Assembly: GCA_024180945.1 (NCBI GenBank)
Contig: JAKSGN010000002.1
Location: forward strand, 3,038,001 to 3,102,000
Source: Macrophomina tecta
Taxonomy: Eukaryota; Ascomycota; Dothideomycetes; Botryosphaeriales; Botryosphaeriaceae
DNA length: 64,000 nt
Reading direction: 5' to 3'
Shown here one piece after another: positions 46,445-57,700 of this stretch. Each line of letters starts with the position of its first letter. The first letter of the stretch is position 1. Both the position numbers and the translations under genes were made by a program. Under the pieces are notes generated by a model. The model did no database searches. It was not told where the DNA came from and saw only the letters and a list, made by a program, of their open reading frames with translations.

Positions 46445-47685
46445 TCACACAATCGACTCCGCATCCTTCCACGGCTGCGGACTCGTGGCCCCACTGCTAG
46501 CAGGACTCCGCCTCACCTCCCCATACGCCTTTGCCCTGCCCCAAGCAAACGGCTCCGGCTTCTCCGTCCTACACACCCAGAACCCCCACTGCTCCAAAGG
46601 CTCCAGCACGCAGATCCACCTATTCACCCTCCAACCAACCACCGGCACCATCGCGCCGACCAGCGCATCACAGACGAAGTGATTTGCCGTGGCCAGTATG
46701 GTCAGGAGCATTGCCAGCGGCCACAGCGGCGCAACAACGCGCAGCATGCGGTGCGGCGAGAAGCGGAGCAGGCAGACGGCGAGGAAAAGGGAGGTGCCGA
46801 AGTGCAGGGATGGCATGGCAGCGATGGTGAGCTGGAAGCGGTTGTGCGTCCAGGCAGAGCCCGGGTTGGTGACGGACGAGTGCAGCACGTCGACGAAGCC
46901 GTACTCGGGTGGCAACATGCGCGGCGGCATGCAACGGTAGATTGAAAGGACGATGAAGGCGATGGCGTTATTGGCGGCAATGGTGCGGCGGATCTTGCGG
47001 AAGGTGGCGGTGGGTAGGTAGGTGTATCTGAGGTAGGCTGTCAGCGGATGGGGGGCCTTTAGAGTAGAAGGCAGGCGTACATGTAAACCAGGAAGACGAC
47101 GCCGACGAAAATATGGGAGTAGTAAATCTTGGCGAAGATGGTCATGAGCCATGGTTGGTGGTTGAGAATGTACTTCTGGATGGGAAGCTCTATCGCAATA
47201 TGCAGGCGCGTCTCGAAGGAGAGGATAGAGATGGCATGTGCTTGGGCGCGGGCGAAGATAGCCTCATTGCCGCGGATAATGGTCGCAGTTAGGGCTCTTG
47301 CCAGTTGATATACCCTAGGTAAGTTAGTCGCGTCATCTTCCAACACGGGCAGAATCGACGAAGCATACCAGTAGGTCAGATTCCAGTACCAGATCTCGAG
47401 AAGGAAAGGGAATTTAGCCAGGAAGCGAGAGATAAGGTTGTTCCGAAAGCGCGTGTTGTCCGGATAGAACTGGGGCGTGGGCGATGGGGAAGCTCCACGC
47501 GGGGCGCTTAGCAAGGGCGCGTGGAGCTCTCTCTCGCTCTCACGGATAGCACGGCGTCTATTGATTAGGGTGCCGGCGGTGAAGCCGAGCACGATGGCTA
47601 TTTCCAATCAGAACTTCTGTGGCACGGTCGTGTCACTTGGGAGGAACGTACAGCCGGGCTCGATCAAATTCTTGAAGGCACCCAT
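46445..47685 (-). CDS. PAP2-superfamily integral membrane protein (Aur1/inositol-phosphotransferase-like)
   Basis: 359-residue multi-pass protein in four exons: 47685-47652, 47597-47369, 47314-47081 and 47027-46445. The introns are 53-54 nt. Splicing removes frame noise and rebuilds NLTYWVYQLARAL and FLVYIYTYLPTATFRKIRRT. The C-terminal half has the two PAP2 catalytic blocks: AMPSLHFGTSLF with His241, and ATANHFVCDALVG with His282 and Asp286. The first phosphatase block (KxxxxxxRP) is not seen, as in the PAP2_3/Aur1-type inositol phosphotransferases. The N-terminus MGAFKNLIEPG precedes the first helix (IVLGFTAGTLI). Substrate is unknown; a lipid phosphotransferase or phosphatase in the ER or Golgi membrane is expected. 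The C-terminal 35 residues are polar. Confidence 0.85.
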
Positions 47686-48714
47686 CCTAAAGCTTTTATG
47701 CGGGCGTAGAAAATGGGAGGAAAAGAGCGACTAGGAAGAGCACGCGTGGCAACAGGAACAGATGCAGGAGGGAAAGGGGCACGAGGGCAGAGAAAGAGGG
47801 TTGAAGGAGAGCAGTTTCAGGAGCACACAGGACAGGGAAGGAGCGAGAGCAGGCATCACCAGACCGTGCAGACCGCCCCGGCCGCGCATCCTCAGGACCT
47901 CAGCAGGCAGTAATCATGGTGACATGCTAGCCAGTAAGCACAGCTCTAAGCTTCGGAAGGCCGGCAGTCGCGTAAGGCTGCGTGTTGCTTAAGTGGATAG
48001 CCTCGCCGACTAAGCTCCAGCCCCGAAGCGGCAGCATGGCACGCGGACATGCAGGATCCACAGCCACGGCCAGCCATAGCCACAGCCGCGTGGGGCGCTG
48101 CTGCTGCTGTCGTACCTGCTTGGCTGTTGGTGAAGCTGGACCGGCAGAGAGGGATTGGGCGAAGCGAGTCGCAACGTCACGCTGGGGTCCAATGCATGGC
48201 TGCCACGCTTTCGCCTAATCAATGTTGGGCGCTCAAGGGCGGTGTTCGCGGCGCCTGGGGAAAAGTCCGAGGAGTCCGACGCGGAAGCAAGGCATTTGCG
48301 GGATCCGAAGGCTGAGGCGGCACGAGTGTTGGAGAAATGAGAGTGGTGAGGAGCAGAGGGCATCGAAGGCAGCAGAAGCGCCGCGGCCCGGCCGGAGACG
48401 CGACGCAACGCGCCAGGCGGTGCAGGGGCCAGCCAGCCAACCAGCCATCGAACGACGGCAACATGCAACTCGTGTCACTGTGAACACATGGCAGAGAGAA
48501 GAGTGCATACATTAAACCAACCCCGGAAACCCTGTCGGCACCCGAGCGACGTGCATGTGGAGAAGACCGGCCGGCCAGCAAAACGCCGACCTTGCCTTCC
48601 TAATATTTCTGCTTCCATACTTTCCGCGCCGTAGAATAGTAATCGAGATTTTCATAGTTTTCTGATCATTCGCCGAGGCGAGCTCTAATCAGCCTACTGC
48701 TTGCCTGACTGGCT
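47686..48714. other. Intergenic region between the PAP2 and CCC1-type genes
   Basis: No gene seen. Short Arg/Gly-rich frames on both strands at 47713-48580 overlap heavily and have no domain. Confidence 0.5.
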
Positions 48715-49770
48715 TCAGTCGCTGCCGGATTTTAGAGAGTCGACGCCGCGGACAATGGCATAACTCGTGGCCGCTGCTAGTGCGCCAACGAGCAGCGTCT
48801 GGAATGCACTGTACCAACACGTCTTCCTTGGACAGCTGGTCGCGCTTGCCTTGACGTAGCCGAAGATGAGGAGGACAACAACCGTGATGCCGATGGACGT
48901 GAACAGAGCATGGTGTATGTCGTTAAGGAAGAAGTATGGGAGCATGGGCACCAATCCGCCTGCATCAACATGTTAGTACATAGTCTCTTTGAATCTTACT
49001 GTAGGACCAGATCAACTTACCGAGGAAGTAGGAAAGACCCATGACTAATGCAGAAATCCACGCACGGTTAAGGGCCGGCTTTTCCAGCTTGAGTTCGAAG
49101 TCCATCATGAACTGCCGTCTTCAGTCAGCTATAGCTTGCTGGAAACGAAACGAATATGGAGGCCGACCTTGACCCACATGTCCTTGTCCCGCCTCAAAGT
49201 CTCCACTAGCGGGCGCACTGTCTCTCGGGGAAGGTTGTACTCATCGAAGATTTCATAGATCTCCTCCTCCTCTGCTTCCGGCATCTCCTCGACCTCACGC
49301 CTCTCCCGCAGTTCCTCAACCTCGTACGTCTTAGCCTCGGTTTTGGCGGCCAGATAGGCGCCAAGGCCCATACTAATAGCACCGCTGAAGAGCTCAGCCA
49401 AACCGCCAAGGATCACCAGCCGTGTTGAACCGATCCTGGGAAATTTTAAATCAGCTGATTCGAAGCGGCGTGAAAGGAGCAAGGAACGGGACAAAAGGAC
49501 GGCCAGTGTCTCCGAAATTGGCATGATCTGACGTCGCCAGCCCATCCCGTCGACCACGGGGTGATAGAAGAGAAAGAGCAACGCAAGTACTTACGAGGAT
49601 AAACCTGCGGTTAAGGCGAAAGGGACGGTCAGTCCATCCGCGAACCCGATAATGGTGTCGCGAATCACTGCGTTGTTGTCCGAGGAGTGCTTTTCGGGAT
49701 GTCGATGCGACTCGGAGGCGGGGAAGGTGAGATAGGCACCAGGCTTGGGAAGAAGCGCCTCACGAGACAT
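48715..49770 (-). CDS. CCC1: CCC1/VIT1-family vacuolar iron (Fe/Mn) transporter
   Basis: 259-residue transporter in four exons: 49770-49595, 49435-49168, 49111-49021 and 48959-48715. The junctions rebuild TAGLSSIGSTRLV, DMWVKFMMDFELKL and YFLGGLVPMLPYFF, all conserved in the family. Five membrane segments are visible. VIRDTIIGFADGLTVPFAL is the first-helix signature, and SGAISMGLGAYLAAKTE the second. The acidic cytosolic stretch (about residues 105-125; EEMPEAEEEEIYEIF) is the place where VIT1 proteins bind metal. The second-intron donor is GTCGGC, non-standard. Expected role is loading Fe2+ (and Mn2+) into the vacuole. In other fungi this gene is often repressed under low iron; I do not see a convincing regulator site here. 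Confidence 0.9.
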
Positions 49771-50956
49771 GGCTGGCAGGTGGCGGTTGGATCTCTCGGA
49801 TGGAGGTTGAGGCTGTAGGTAAGATGGGTGTCGTTATGGCGAAATATGCGGATGAATGGATAGCTTCAGAGGCCGCAATGTTGCAAGAGGAAGGCAGTGT
49901 TGACGTGTGCGCTGCAAGAGCTGCTGTATTATGCCGACTCGGTGGTGTTTCCGTGAGAGGATGATTGCGCAACGCCCGCAACACAGCAGAGTTAAAGAGA
50001 TGATCTGAAGGCGAATAGCTTGCAGAGAAGATGCTGAGCTCGCTCTTTATGATAAAGAAAGAATGGTAGTACGCGCTCGGCCGCGCAATTGCGCCCAAGT
50101 TCTAGAAATGCAGGAGCTACATACGCAGCCAATCACAGGCCGCGAATTTGTAAGTGTGAGGAGGGGCGGAGACGGCTGCCTCGGACATGGTCAAACACTC
50201 GGCTTCGGCCTCGCTCAAGCTGGCCTCACCTAACATCTGTCGCTCCGGGTGCATGGGCGACCGTTCCGATTTTGTTGGAGCCAAATGGTCGACCCGACCG
50301 TGTGCTGTCAATCCCCGGGCCCGACCCATGGTTGTTGACTCGGCGATCGGCACTTCAGCTCCATCTTGCACCGACATCGACCACCACTCGCTTCAGGCCA
50401 TAATTTTCAGTGTTCTTCGTACAATCCATTGACCATGATTGCGCCGTTGAGATCGGCCATTATCACGAAGTTGCATCGATTTGTCCACGCACTCAACTTC
50501 TCAAAGCATGCCGGAACCTGTCGCGGCAACAATGAGCTCGCCCTCTTCCGATGGACAAAGGCCTCAGCCGTGCGCAAGAGAAGGAAATGCCGTGCTGCTA
50601 CTTCAATACCCTAACCTTTGACGGGATCTTCCTACTGCTTTATGCAATTCGCCACATGAAATACACTTTCCGAAGCTCACAATGTCCTCTCTCGACTCTC
50701 CCACAAACTTACGTCATCTGTCTCTATCTCTTCCTTCACCTCTTACCCATATCGACAACAGCCTGTCCTATCTCTCTTCAGCGATTGAGAAACGTCACCT
50801 CCTTGGGTTTATAGTTTTCATCACCATTGCTCCTTATCTCCAAAATCCTTTTTCTCGCAGGCCACGCCATATAGAAGGTCCATTATACTTGCTTTACGCC
50901 ACCATCTGGCTTGGCTTCCTCTATGGTATAATTTTCGATTCACCTGATATACTTCC
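49771..50956. other. Divergent intergenic region (CCC1-type gene / 50957 locus)
   Basis: No supported gene. A plus-strand frame from 50682 reads into the next locus and includes a hydrophobic stretch (GFIVFITIAPYLQ). It could be an upstream part of that locus, but it has no clear splice link. Confidence 0.4.
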
Positions 50957-51564
50957 ATGGCTTCCGACGCTCGCTCAAAAATTCTTCGGTTACCTTCTAC
51001 CTCTGTTCCATTACCCACCCTTCTCAAGTACAATTCATTCGGCATCCTGCAGCTCCTCTCCCCCCATCCTCCTCGCAATCGCTCTCCTGCCCATTCGCCT
51101 CTACATCCCCCCCCCTCCCCCCCAACCCCTTCACCCTCCTCTTCTTCCCCTCACCGCTCTCTCCTCAAAACCTCACACACCACCATCATCCACCTCCTCA
51201 CCCGCCCCCTTGCCCTCTACCACACCCTCTACCTCCGCCCCACCACCACCCTCCTCGCTCACCTCACCGCCCTCACCCTTACCACCCCACTCTTTCTCCT
51301 CCGCATCATTCTCGCCACCATCACCTACCTCGCCACCTCCCCCGCGCCGCTTCCATCCGCGCCCACGTTCCTGCTTTCCTTACAACAACCACCCTCTACG
51401 GCCTCGCTCACAACGGCGTCGTCTCCGGCCCCACCGCGCGTGCGCTGGCCGCGCTCTGCTGCGCGCTGAGCCACCGGTCCCGCGAGTTGCGCCGCGCGAT
51501 GCTGCTGGCGCTGTTGTTGGGCGAAATCACATGGGAGACGGCGGCGGCAGAAGAGCCGAAGTAG
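50957..51564 (+). pseudogene. Frame-broken locus for a hydrophobic membrane protein
   Basis: One protein-like chain is split between frames. From ATG 50957 the chain reads MASDARSKILRLPSTSVPLP and YNSFGILQLL. After a low-complexity Pro/Ser stretch across C9 and C8 runs (51107-51123) the same frame is strongly hydrophobic: IIHLLTRPLALYHTLYLRP, LTTPLFLLRIILATITYL. Near 51335-51350, at a C5 run, sense passes to the next frame: AASIRAHVPAFL, TTTTLYGLAHNGVVS, LAALCCALSHRSRELRRAM, LLALLLGEITWETAA, stop at 51564. No GT-AG intron can bridge the break, because there is no GT between about 51050 and 51364. So the locus has a frameshift or the sequence has a homopolymer error. I do not recognise the family; it would have at least two or three membrane helices and a short cytosolic tail. 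Confidence 0.4.
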
Positions 51565-52265
51565 CGGGGGGAGGCGTAGATGGGTGCGGTCGTGATGCAA
51601 GGCATGTGGCGGCATGCGTATGGGACATGTCTGCTGGTGCTGGTATGGTGCTGGTATGGGTGTGCGTGTGGGAGTGGTTTGGGGTGGGTGGGGAGGGGAG
51701 GTGCGAAGGGAAGGCGTGGTGGCTGTCGGAGGAATGTAGGAGGAGCGGGGGCCGTGGAGGTTTTGGTTGATGTTGGACGCCTTAAAGGGTCATATTGTGG
51801 CGAGGAGGTCGAGTATGGTGGGAAGGTAGGTGTGGGCGAGGTGGTGAGAGGAGTGGTGGGGAGGGTGGTGCTGAGCTTATGTTCTTCGCGCGCTGTCTTT
51901 TCGTGGGCATGGATCAATATTGCATGTGTCCGTATCTTTAGGGAACGAGGGACTGTGTAAGGATGCAATATCATAGAACACTCTTTCTTGTCTGAGTGTC
52001 AAACCTGCGAAAATATATATCAAATCAGGTCTCATATCTTGGCAAAGGATAAGACTGGCACAAAGTGCAGATGAGACCAATCACAAAATGATCAAATGAT
52101 TAGCACTCTCAAAGCCTTCCGTTACCATTCTTGCCTTGCAATTACTCATTTCTCCCGGTCCATTTCTAACCAATCACCTTCTGTCCGAGCATCACAGAAC
52201 TGACTTCGTATTTAGACTTTATAAAATAACAGTGGGTGGTAGTTTTGCTGCCTGTCATGCGCTCA
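51565..52265. other. 3' flanks of the 50957 locus and RRN9
   Basis: No gene seen. The plus strand is G-rich until about 51870 and produces long valine/glycine-rich frames that are not credible. Confidence 0.45.
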
Positions 52266-54317
52266 TCAAAACCCGGGGGCTCGCTTTCCCTTCTTCTTTT
52301 TCTGCGCTGGCTTTTCTCTTTCCTCGCTAGGTGGTTCTGTGCTGACAACGGGCGGCGGTTGTGAAGTACCATCAACAGTCTTTTGCCTCTCTCTAAGGAC
52401 CCATCCTGGACGCCTGCGTATGGGTTGCAGAAAGCCGTCGTTATGCACCGCACCGACTAGGTCCCAATGGTTGACCTTAGCTTTGCTCGCTACCGTCTCA
52501 CCATCCGTCTCGGTCATTTCATCGCCAGCAGCTTGTAGTTTATAGCCATGCTTTTTCTTCACATGCTCCCTCAACCTCCAGCGGCTGTTGTACGCCTCGG
52601 TGTGTCTCGGGCAATCGCTGTGAGGACACTTCAAACTCACACCGTCCCATACAGGCGTACTCTCTTCCTCTTCTGCATCATCCACCTCTTCATCGCTCTC
52701 CGCGTCCTCCCGCGGTGGTATTGTCTCTGGCACATACTCCACAAGCTCTCCTGGCTTTTCCAGCGCATTATTCTCCTCCAATACTCTCAATGACATGCTC
52801 TCGCCGAAGAGATCCGCACACCGCCGAATCGCACGATCAATGACAGCAGGCTTGAAGCCGCCCAGCATAGCAGCAGTACCAAGCACCTCCCTCCAATCTC
52901 GTAAGCGAACGGCCTTATCACCTCGGGTCCAGTGCGGAGTTTTCGGCTCGGCGTTTTCACTATCTTCTGACGACATGCTGCCAGTACGGGTTCTCTTAGA
53001 CCTAGCAGCAGCCCTAGGTTTGACCGGGCTGACCGGCCTAGAAGACTCGGGGTCGGGTTCGGTGGTCCGCGCTCTGCCCGTATTGCCGCTGTCTGCTGCA
53101 GGATCAGGATGCTGTCCCGCCGTGTTTAGCTGGTCGATGCGCTTCTTCATCATGTACCACGATTCTCCAGGCAACGGCTTTGGATATTTTCTTGGACGTC
53201 CTCTTTTGCCCTTACGCGAAGAAGTACCCGCCGCCTCGGGCTCGGCTTCGGTGACGTCTGGTGTGGATTCTGCCATTGCTGCCTGGAGAATAGGTTTCGG
53301 CGGCCGGCCTCTCCGCCGCTTGACGCTGGCCTCCCCTTCGCTGACACTCGGATTTCTCTTCATTCTCTTGACAGACCGAATGGACGTTGTGTCGGTGTCA
53401 GCGCCAGTATCAGCTGCCGTATCCGTGTCATCACCAAGATTCTTAGCACGGCTACGAAACCGGTTCTGTTGTGAGCGGTGGAGCGCTGCGAACAGATTAT
53501 CGATCTGGGTCAAGGTAGAGCGGATGCTGGGCTGGAGAATTCGATGTGCCCTATCATCGTCTGTGGTTATGCCGGGACGGGAACCAGTGGGTGTAGCTGC
53601 GCGGCTGCGCCGTCCTGCATCGCTATCGTTGTCGGTTGCTTGACTTGTGGCTCGTGATCTCTTGCGAGATCTTGAACGCGCCCTCCCAGCTTCTTCTGGG
53701 TCTGCCTCTGACTCATCCGCCCATTTTCTCTTGTGGAATCTTTCCTTTGCGCTCTTCAAAACCGCTCCGACAATGATATCCTCCATGTCCCGACTTGGCT
53801 TCTCCCGGTCGTAGCCCTCGCGCCGGACAGTGCATTCGTCGTCGGGATCTATCGTAGGCAGAGGTGCGAAGCGCTCGTAGGACCGTGGGACCTGTGAAGG
53901 CTCCAAGGGCCAGGCAGTCCACAGGCGGGGGGGTGTCCATGGCTTTCCGATGCTATTATCGGCCTTGTTCTTCTGAAGGACAGCTCTTTCCTTGCGGGCA
54001 CGTTGCTTCAGGGCATGTGCGTTGTATAGGTGCAGACTCAGGTCTTCGGCGCGCAGTTGGGCAAGTGAAGCGGCGAGGTCGCGCTCCTCTTGGATGTAGT
54101 TGCGGTAGGTCCACCACTTGCCCTGGAAGCGGGGGCGTGCATCGTCGCTCTCGTAATCGGTGTACTCGTCGGAGGCTTCGCGGTCGGCGGCAAGGTTGCG
54201 TTCGATGGACGAGACGGGGTTGTCGGAGGGCAGGAGCGGCGGGCTCGAGGGCGGGATGATGCTCGAGGAGCGGATGAAGGGTGTCTCATCCTGCAGAGGA
54301 CCGCCAAACAAAGACAT
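52266..54317 (-). CDS. RRN9: Rrn9-like RNA polymerase I initiation factor with AT-hooks and a C2H2 finger
   Basis: Single-exon 683-residue nuclear protein. ATG 54317 is chosen because MSLFGGPLQDETPF starts the conserved part; the frame is open to 54467. The Rrn9 domain lies near residues 60-120 (WWTYRNYIQEERDLAASLAQL then LRAEDLSLHLYNAHALK), the segment shared with the yeast upstream activation factor subunit that recruits Pol I to rDNA. The middle is basic and disordered. Two AT-hook-like motifs (KRRRGRPPKP and GKRGRPRKYPKP) follow at about 330-370. A C2H2-type finger is seen at 564-590 (C-P-H-S-D-C, then H585 and H590). The C-terminus is Lys-rich. The AT-hooks and finger suggest direct DNA contact beyond the yeast protein. 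The assignment rests on the N-terminal domain. Confidence 0.75.
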   Translation of the reverse strand: MSLFGGPLQDETPFIRSSSIIPPSSPPLLPSDNPVSSIERNLAADREASDEYTDYESDDARPRFQGKWWTYRNYIQEERDLAASLAQLRAEDLSLHLYNAHALKQRARKERAVLQKNKADNSIGKPWTPPRLWTAWPLEPSQVPRSYERFAPLPTIDPDDECTVRREGYDREKPSRDMEDIIVGAVLKSAKERFHKRKWADESEADPEEAGRARSRSRKRSRATSQATDNDSDAGRRSRAATPTGSRPGITTDDDRAHRILQPSIRSTLTQIDNLFAALHRSQQNRFRSRAKNLGDDTDTAADTGADTDTTSIRSVKRMKRNPSVSEGEASVKRRRGRPPKPILQAAMAESTPDVTEAEPEAAGTSSRKGKRGRPRKYPKPLPGESWYMMKKRIDQLNTAGQHPDPAADSGNTGRARTTEPDPESSRPVSPVKPRAAARSKRTRTGSMSSEDSENAEPKTPHWTRGDKAVRLRDWREVLGTAAMLGGFKPAVIDRAIRRCADLFGESMSLRVLEENNALEKPGELVEYVPETIPPREDAESDEEVDDAEEEESTPVWDGVSLKCPHSDCPRHTEAYNSRWRLREHVKKKHGYKLQAAGDEMTETDGETVASKAKVNHWDLVGAVHNDGFLQPIRRRPGWVLRERQKTVDGTSQPPPVVSTEPPSEEREKPAQKKKKGKRAPGF

Positions 54318-54717
54318 GGTTGGAGGTCTTGGGCATGGCTGCGGGCGAATATAGATGGGGGGGAGAGGATCAGTGTGGGGTCGCACAGCAGCGAGTGGAG
54401 CGTGTTGCAGGGCCCAGCGGCGCGGGCAAGCACCGTGATTTTTGCTTCTCAATGACGATCGCATCACATGCTGCGACTGCTTGATTTGCCGGGTGGGCGC
54501 GCAGCGTCGTCACCGTCTCCGCCCGCCTCTCGCGACTCAGGCGCCCCAGCTACGTGGTGCTCTTTGCGCTCTCTGCACCTCTATCCGTACACTCCTCCCA
54601 CACTCCCTTTCCTCGCAGACGAGTCCCCGCTGCAGCGCGCCCGCAGCTAGAAATGTCCCCCTGGCGCGACCGTCCTCCCGCCGCAGCCCAGCGGTAGCAT
54701 CCCCCGACCCACGAATT
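54318..54717. promoter_or_regulatory. Divergent promoter between RRN9 and the 1,296-residue gene
   Basis: Four hundred bases between the two start codons. CT-rich tracts are present on the plus strand near 54560-54640. No TATA box is evident. Confidence 0.4.
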
Positions 54718-57700
54718 ATGGCCTCGGCCATCTCCACGCCCCCGAGTGACCCTCGACACTCGACATCATCGCAGCCTTCGCAATCCTCCTCCGTCACCTT
54801 GCATTCCGCCCACGACCCTCACCACCACGAGAGGACCGAGTCCAGTTCTAGCAAGAGGCGGAAACTACTGCAGCGCGTCGAGGCCTCTTCTCAGCCTGCG
54901 CACACCAGCGCGGATGGCAGCGCAGGGTCGCAGGGGCTGCTGGGCGCCGATCTGGCTGAGCGCGACAGGCGGCGCCGTTTGCCCAGGAAGCCTGGAGGCT
55001 TCCTGCTGGATGCCGCCCTCCCGACATCCAGAGCGCGCCGCCGTTCTCGGGACGTCGGCACGGATGAGAAGGAGAAGCGCTCGGCAAGTCGGCACCAGAG
55101 CAAGAGCCCCTCGTCTTACGATGGGTCGCGCAGAACCTATAGCAGAGGCTCTTCTTCGCGAAGTCGGCCTCTGAATGGCGACACAGATGTTGGGCTCCCT
55201 GGCAACGGCCATGCGCCTGAGGGGAACGGCGCACGTACCCCAGAGAGCCGCCAGGACAGGGCGCAAGCTATGAGAGACCTGGGGATACTTGCCGATGCCA
55301 CAAATGAACATGGTGATGATTCTGGCATGCCGGCGAATGCTGGGATTGATCCGACGCAAATAATACACATGGCTCTCAATCTCAGTGAGAGTCGGAAGCG
55401 AAACCTAGGACACGGCCAGCTGGTGGCGCCATCTATACCCAGGACTAGGAGGGCTGCGTCTGCGGGCATGGGCATTCCAAACACCCCCATGCAAGGAAGC
55501 TTCTATGACTACGGCATTGGAGGTAGTCTCAAGCAACATCTGCAGCAGCAGCGCCGCGTGTCACGCAACATGTCTCCAGGAGGTCGGTTAAGCACTCCAG
55601 GTTCTCGTCATGTGTCTGTGTCTAGCCCCAATGCTCTTTTGGATCACAACATGGGGCCACAGCACAGTTATACCTTCTCCGCTGCGACTCTGGCTCGCGC
55701 AGAAAAAGCAAGGACCTACGTGGAACTCGGAGCAGAGTATCGTCGCTTGCTGCAATGTCTCCCGCCGTTCAAGCCAGATGCCGAGTCCAGCTACACCTTC
55801 AGTGCGTTTAGTAACCCAGGCAGTCCCGGCGTGGAGTTGAAAAGAACCATATCACGCACGGGTCCTGAACCCCTTGGCCGGCCATATAACCCTCTGCAGT
55901 TCATCCGCAACAGGAAGCTTCGTGCTCGCGAACGCAGAAAACTTGAGCCGGACGTCACCGAATTTGAAGATGTGGATAGAGTGAGAACCTGGATCGATGA
56001 CGTAGAAGAAGCGACTTTGAAGCAAAACTACCGCCAGGAGGACAATGTACGGTTACCGCCGTTCCCTACAGACCCTATGCTTCACAGTGGCCACGAACAC
56101 CACAGTGTTGACTCGAAGCGGCCTAGTATCCTTTTGGGGAAACAAAAGCGGCCGCGCATGGACTGGTTCACCCTTCCCTCTGAATTCCTGGCCGACGCTG
56201 TCTGGCTCGAACAAGATAGCCACAAGACTTTGATTGAGGACAGGAATGGTAACAGAATCATGCCTCCACCACGCTCGGCTAGTATGGCAAATCCTCGGAC
56301 CAGCAAAGAAGGCACAAGGCCAAGCCTCGATCGACGGCGAATGAGTACAGCAGGATCAATGGCTGGAGGTGGCCCATTCTCCGAGCCACGATCAAATTAC
56401 TCTAGCGAAGCGGAAAGCCACAGGGGTCGCAAGAAGCGCCATTTTCTCCACAATCACAAAGAGGATAGCCCGGACCGTGGAAAGAGACTCGGCTGGATAT
56501 CCCGAGGGCGTTCGAGCAGTTCTTCCGGACTCTCTTCGACCGATGACGATGTGAGCGAGAGACGTAAGAAGCTGGATCGAAGGCTTAGTACTCAAGATGA
56601 GAACATTGGCCCTCTTGAACGCCACATGAAGTCTCTCCTGGAAGATGACAACCGCGTCGCCAACGGCCTGTCTCCGATCTTGAGTTCTCCAGAAAAACAC
56701 TGGGGCGGCGGACAAACCAAGTCATCCGTTCCACGTCGGATGTTGAGTGAAACTGAGAGCGAGGCTGATGGAGGCAGTAAGGCGGCGGCTAAAAGAGCCA
56801 CGAAACGTTTGACACTCGCGGCAGACAAACCCGCAGAGTCTCGACCATCACTTGACGGTTTAGATTCCTCAGCGCCTAACACACCACTCTCAAAAACATT
56901 CAGCTTTGGAGCATCTTCCCCTCCGAGCCGTATGGCGTCACCGGACCGCCACAAATCAATGAGGTCAAAACTGCCATTTTTCCGTTCCGATGGCACCGCC
57001 AAGGGCACCAGAATCGATGCAACAGATTTTGCCGTCGATCCTCTTAGCAACGAGCAACCGAATGGAGAGCTTGTAGAGCATGGTAGGGTGAGTATCGACC
57101 AGCCGGGCAGGTCAAATTCTGTGGTCAGGCCAGGCCTGCTGAGGTCCCATAAGACGACCGACAGCTTGAGTAGTTTGGCCTCGATCCAGGAAGAAAGAGG
57201 GGGCAGGGAACGAAGGGAAGGAAAGGAAAAGGAGCCGAGCTCCGCCGTCACCAGGTTCTTCAAAGACGTGGGCCGGGAAGGATCCAAAGCTCGCAGATTC
57301 ATTTTCAAAAAGGATAAGCCGCCAGAGGAGGCAGAAGGGTCATCTGATGATGGCGAGCGGTCTTCTACCTCAGACACAGATGACGAGGTAATGTCCAGGA
57401 GCGTTGTCAAACGGCGACCAGCCCCCGCGTCTCGTACCGGGACAGACACAGGGCTCTCGGATGCATCTGATCTATCAGACAGGCGGCAAAGATACGAGTT
57501 GCCTACTTTCAGGTCTGCTGCATCCCAGGCACAAGAAAGAGATCCTTCCGCTGCTCCGTCCGAAGGTCGTCGCGGGCGCCGTCGGCCATCCCGTTTCGAC
57601 CGCCTTGCGCCACTTCGTCTTGACACTACTATCAGTCGGTCATCGTCTCCTGGAGTCATCCAAGTCCATCAAATGCCAAATATCACACGCGCCCATTCTG

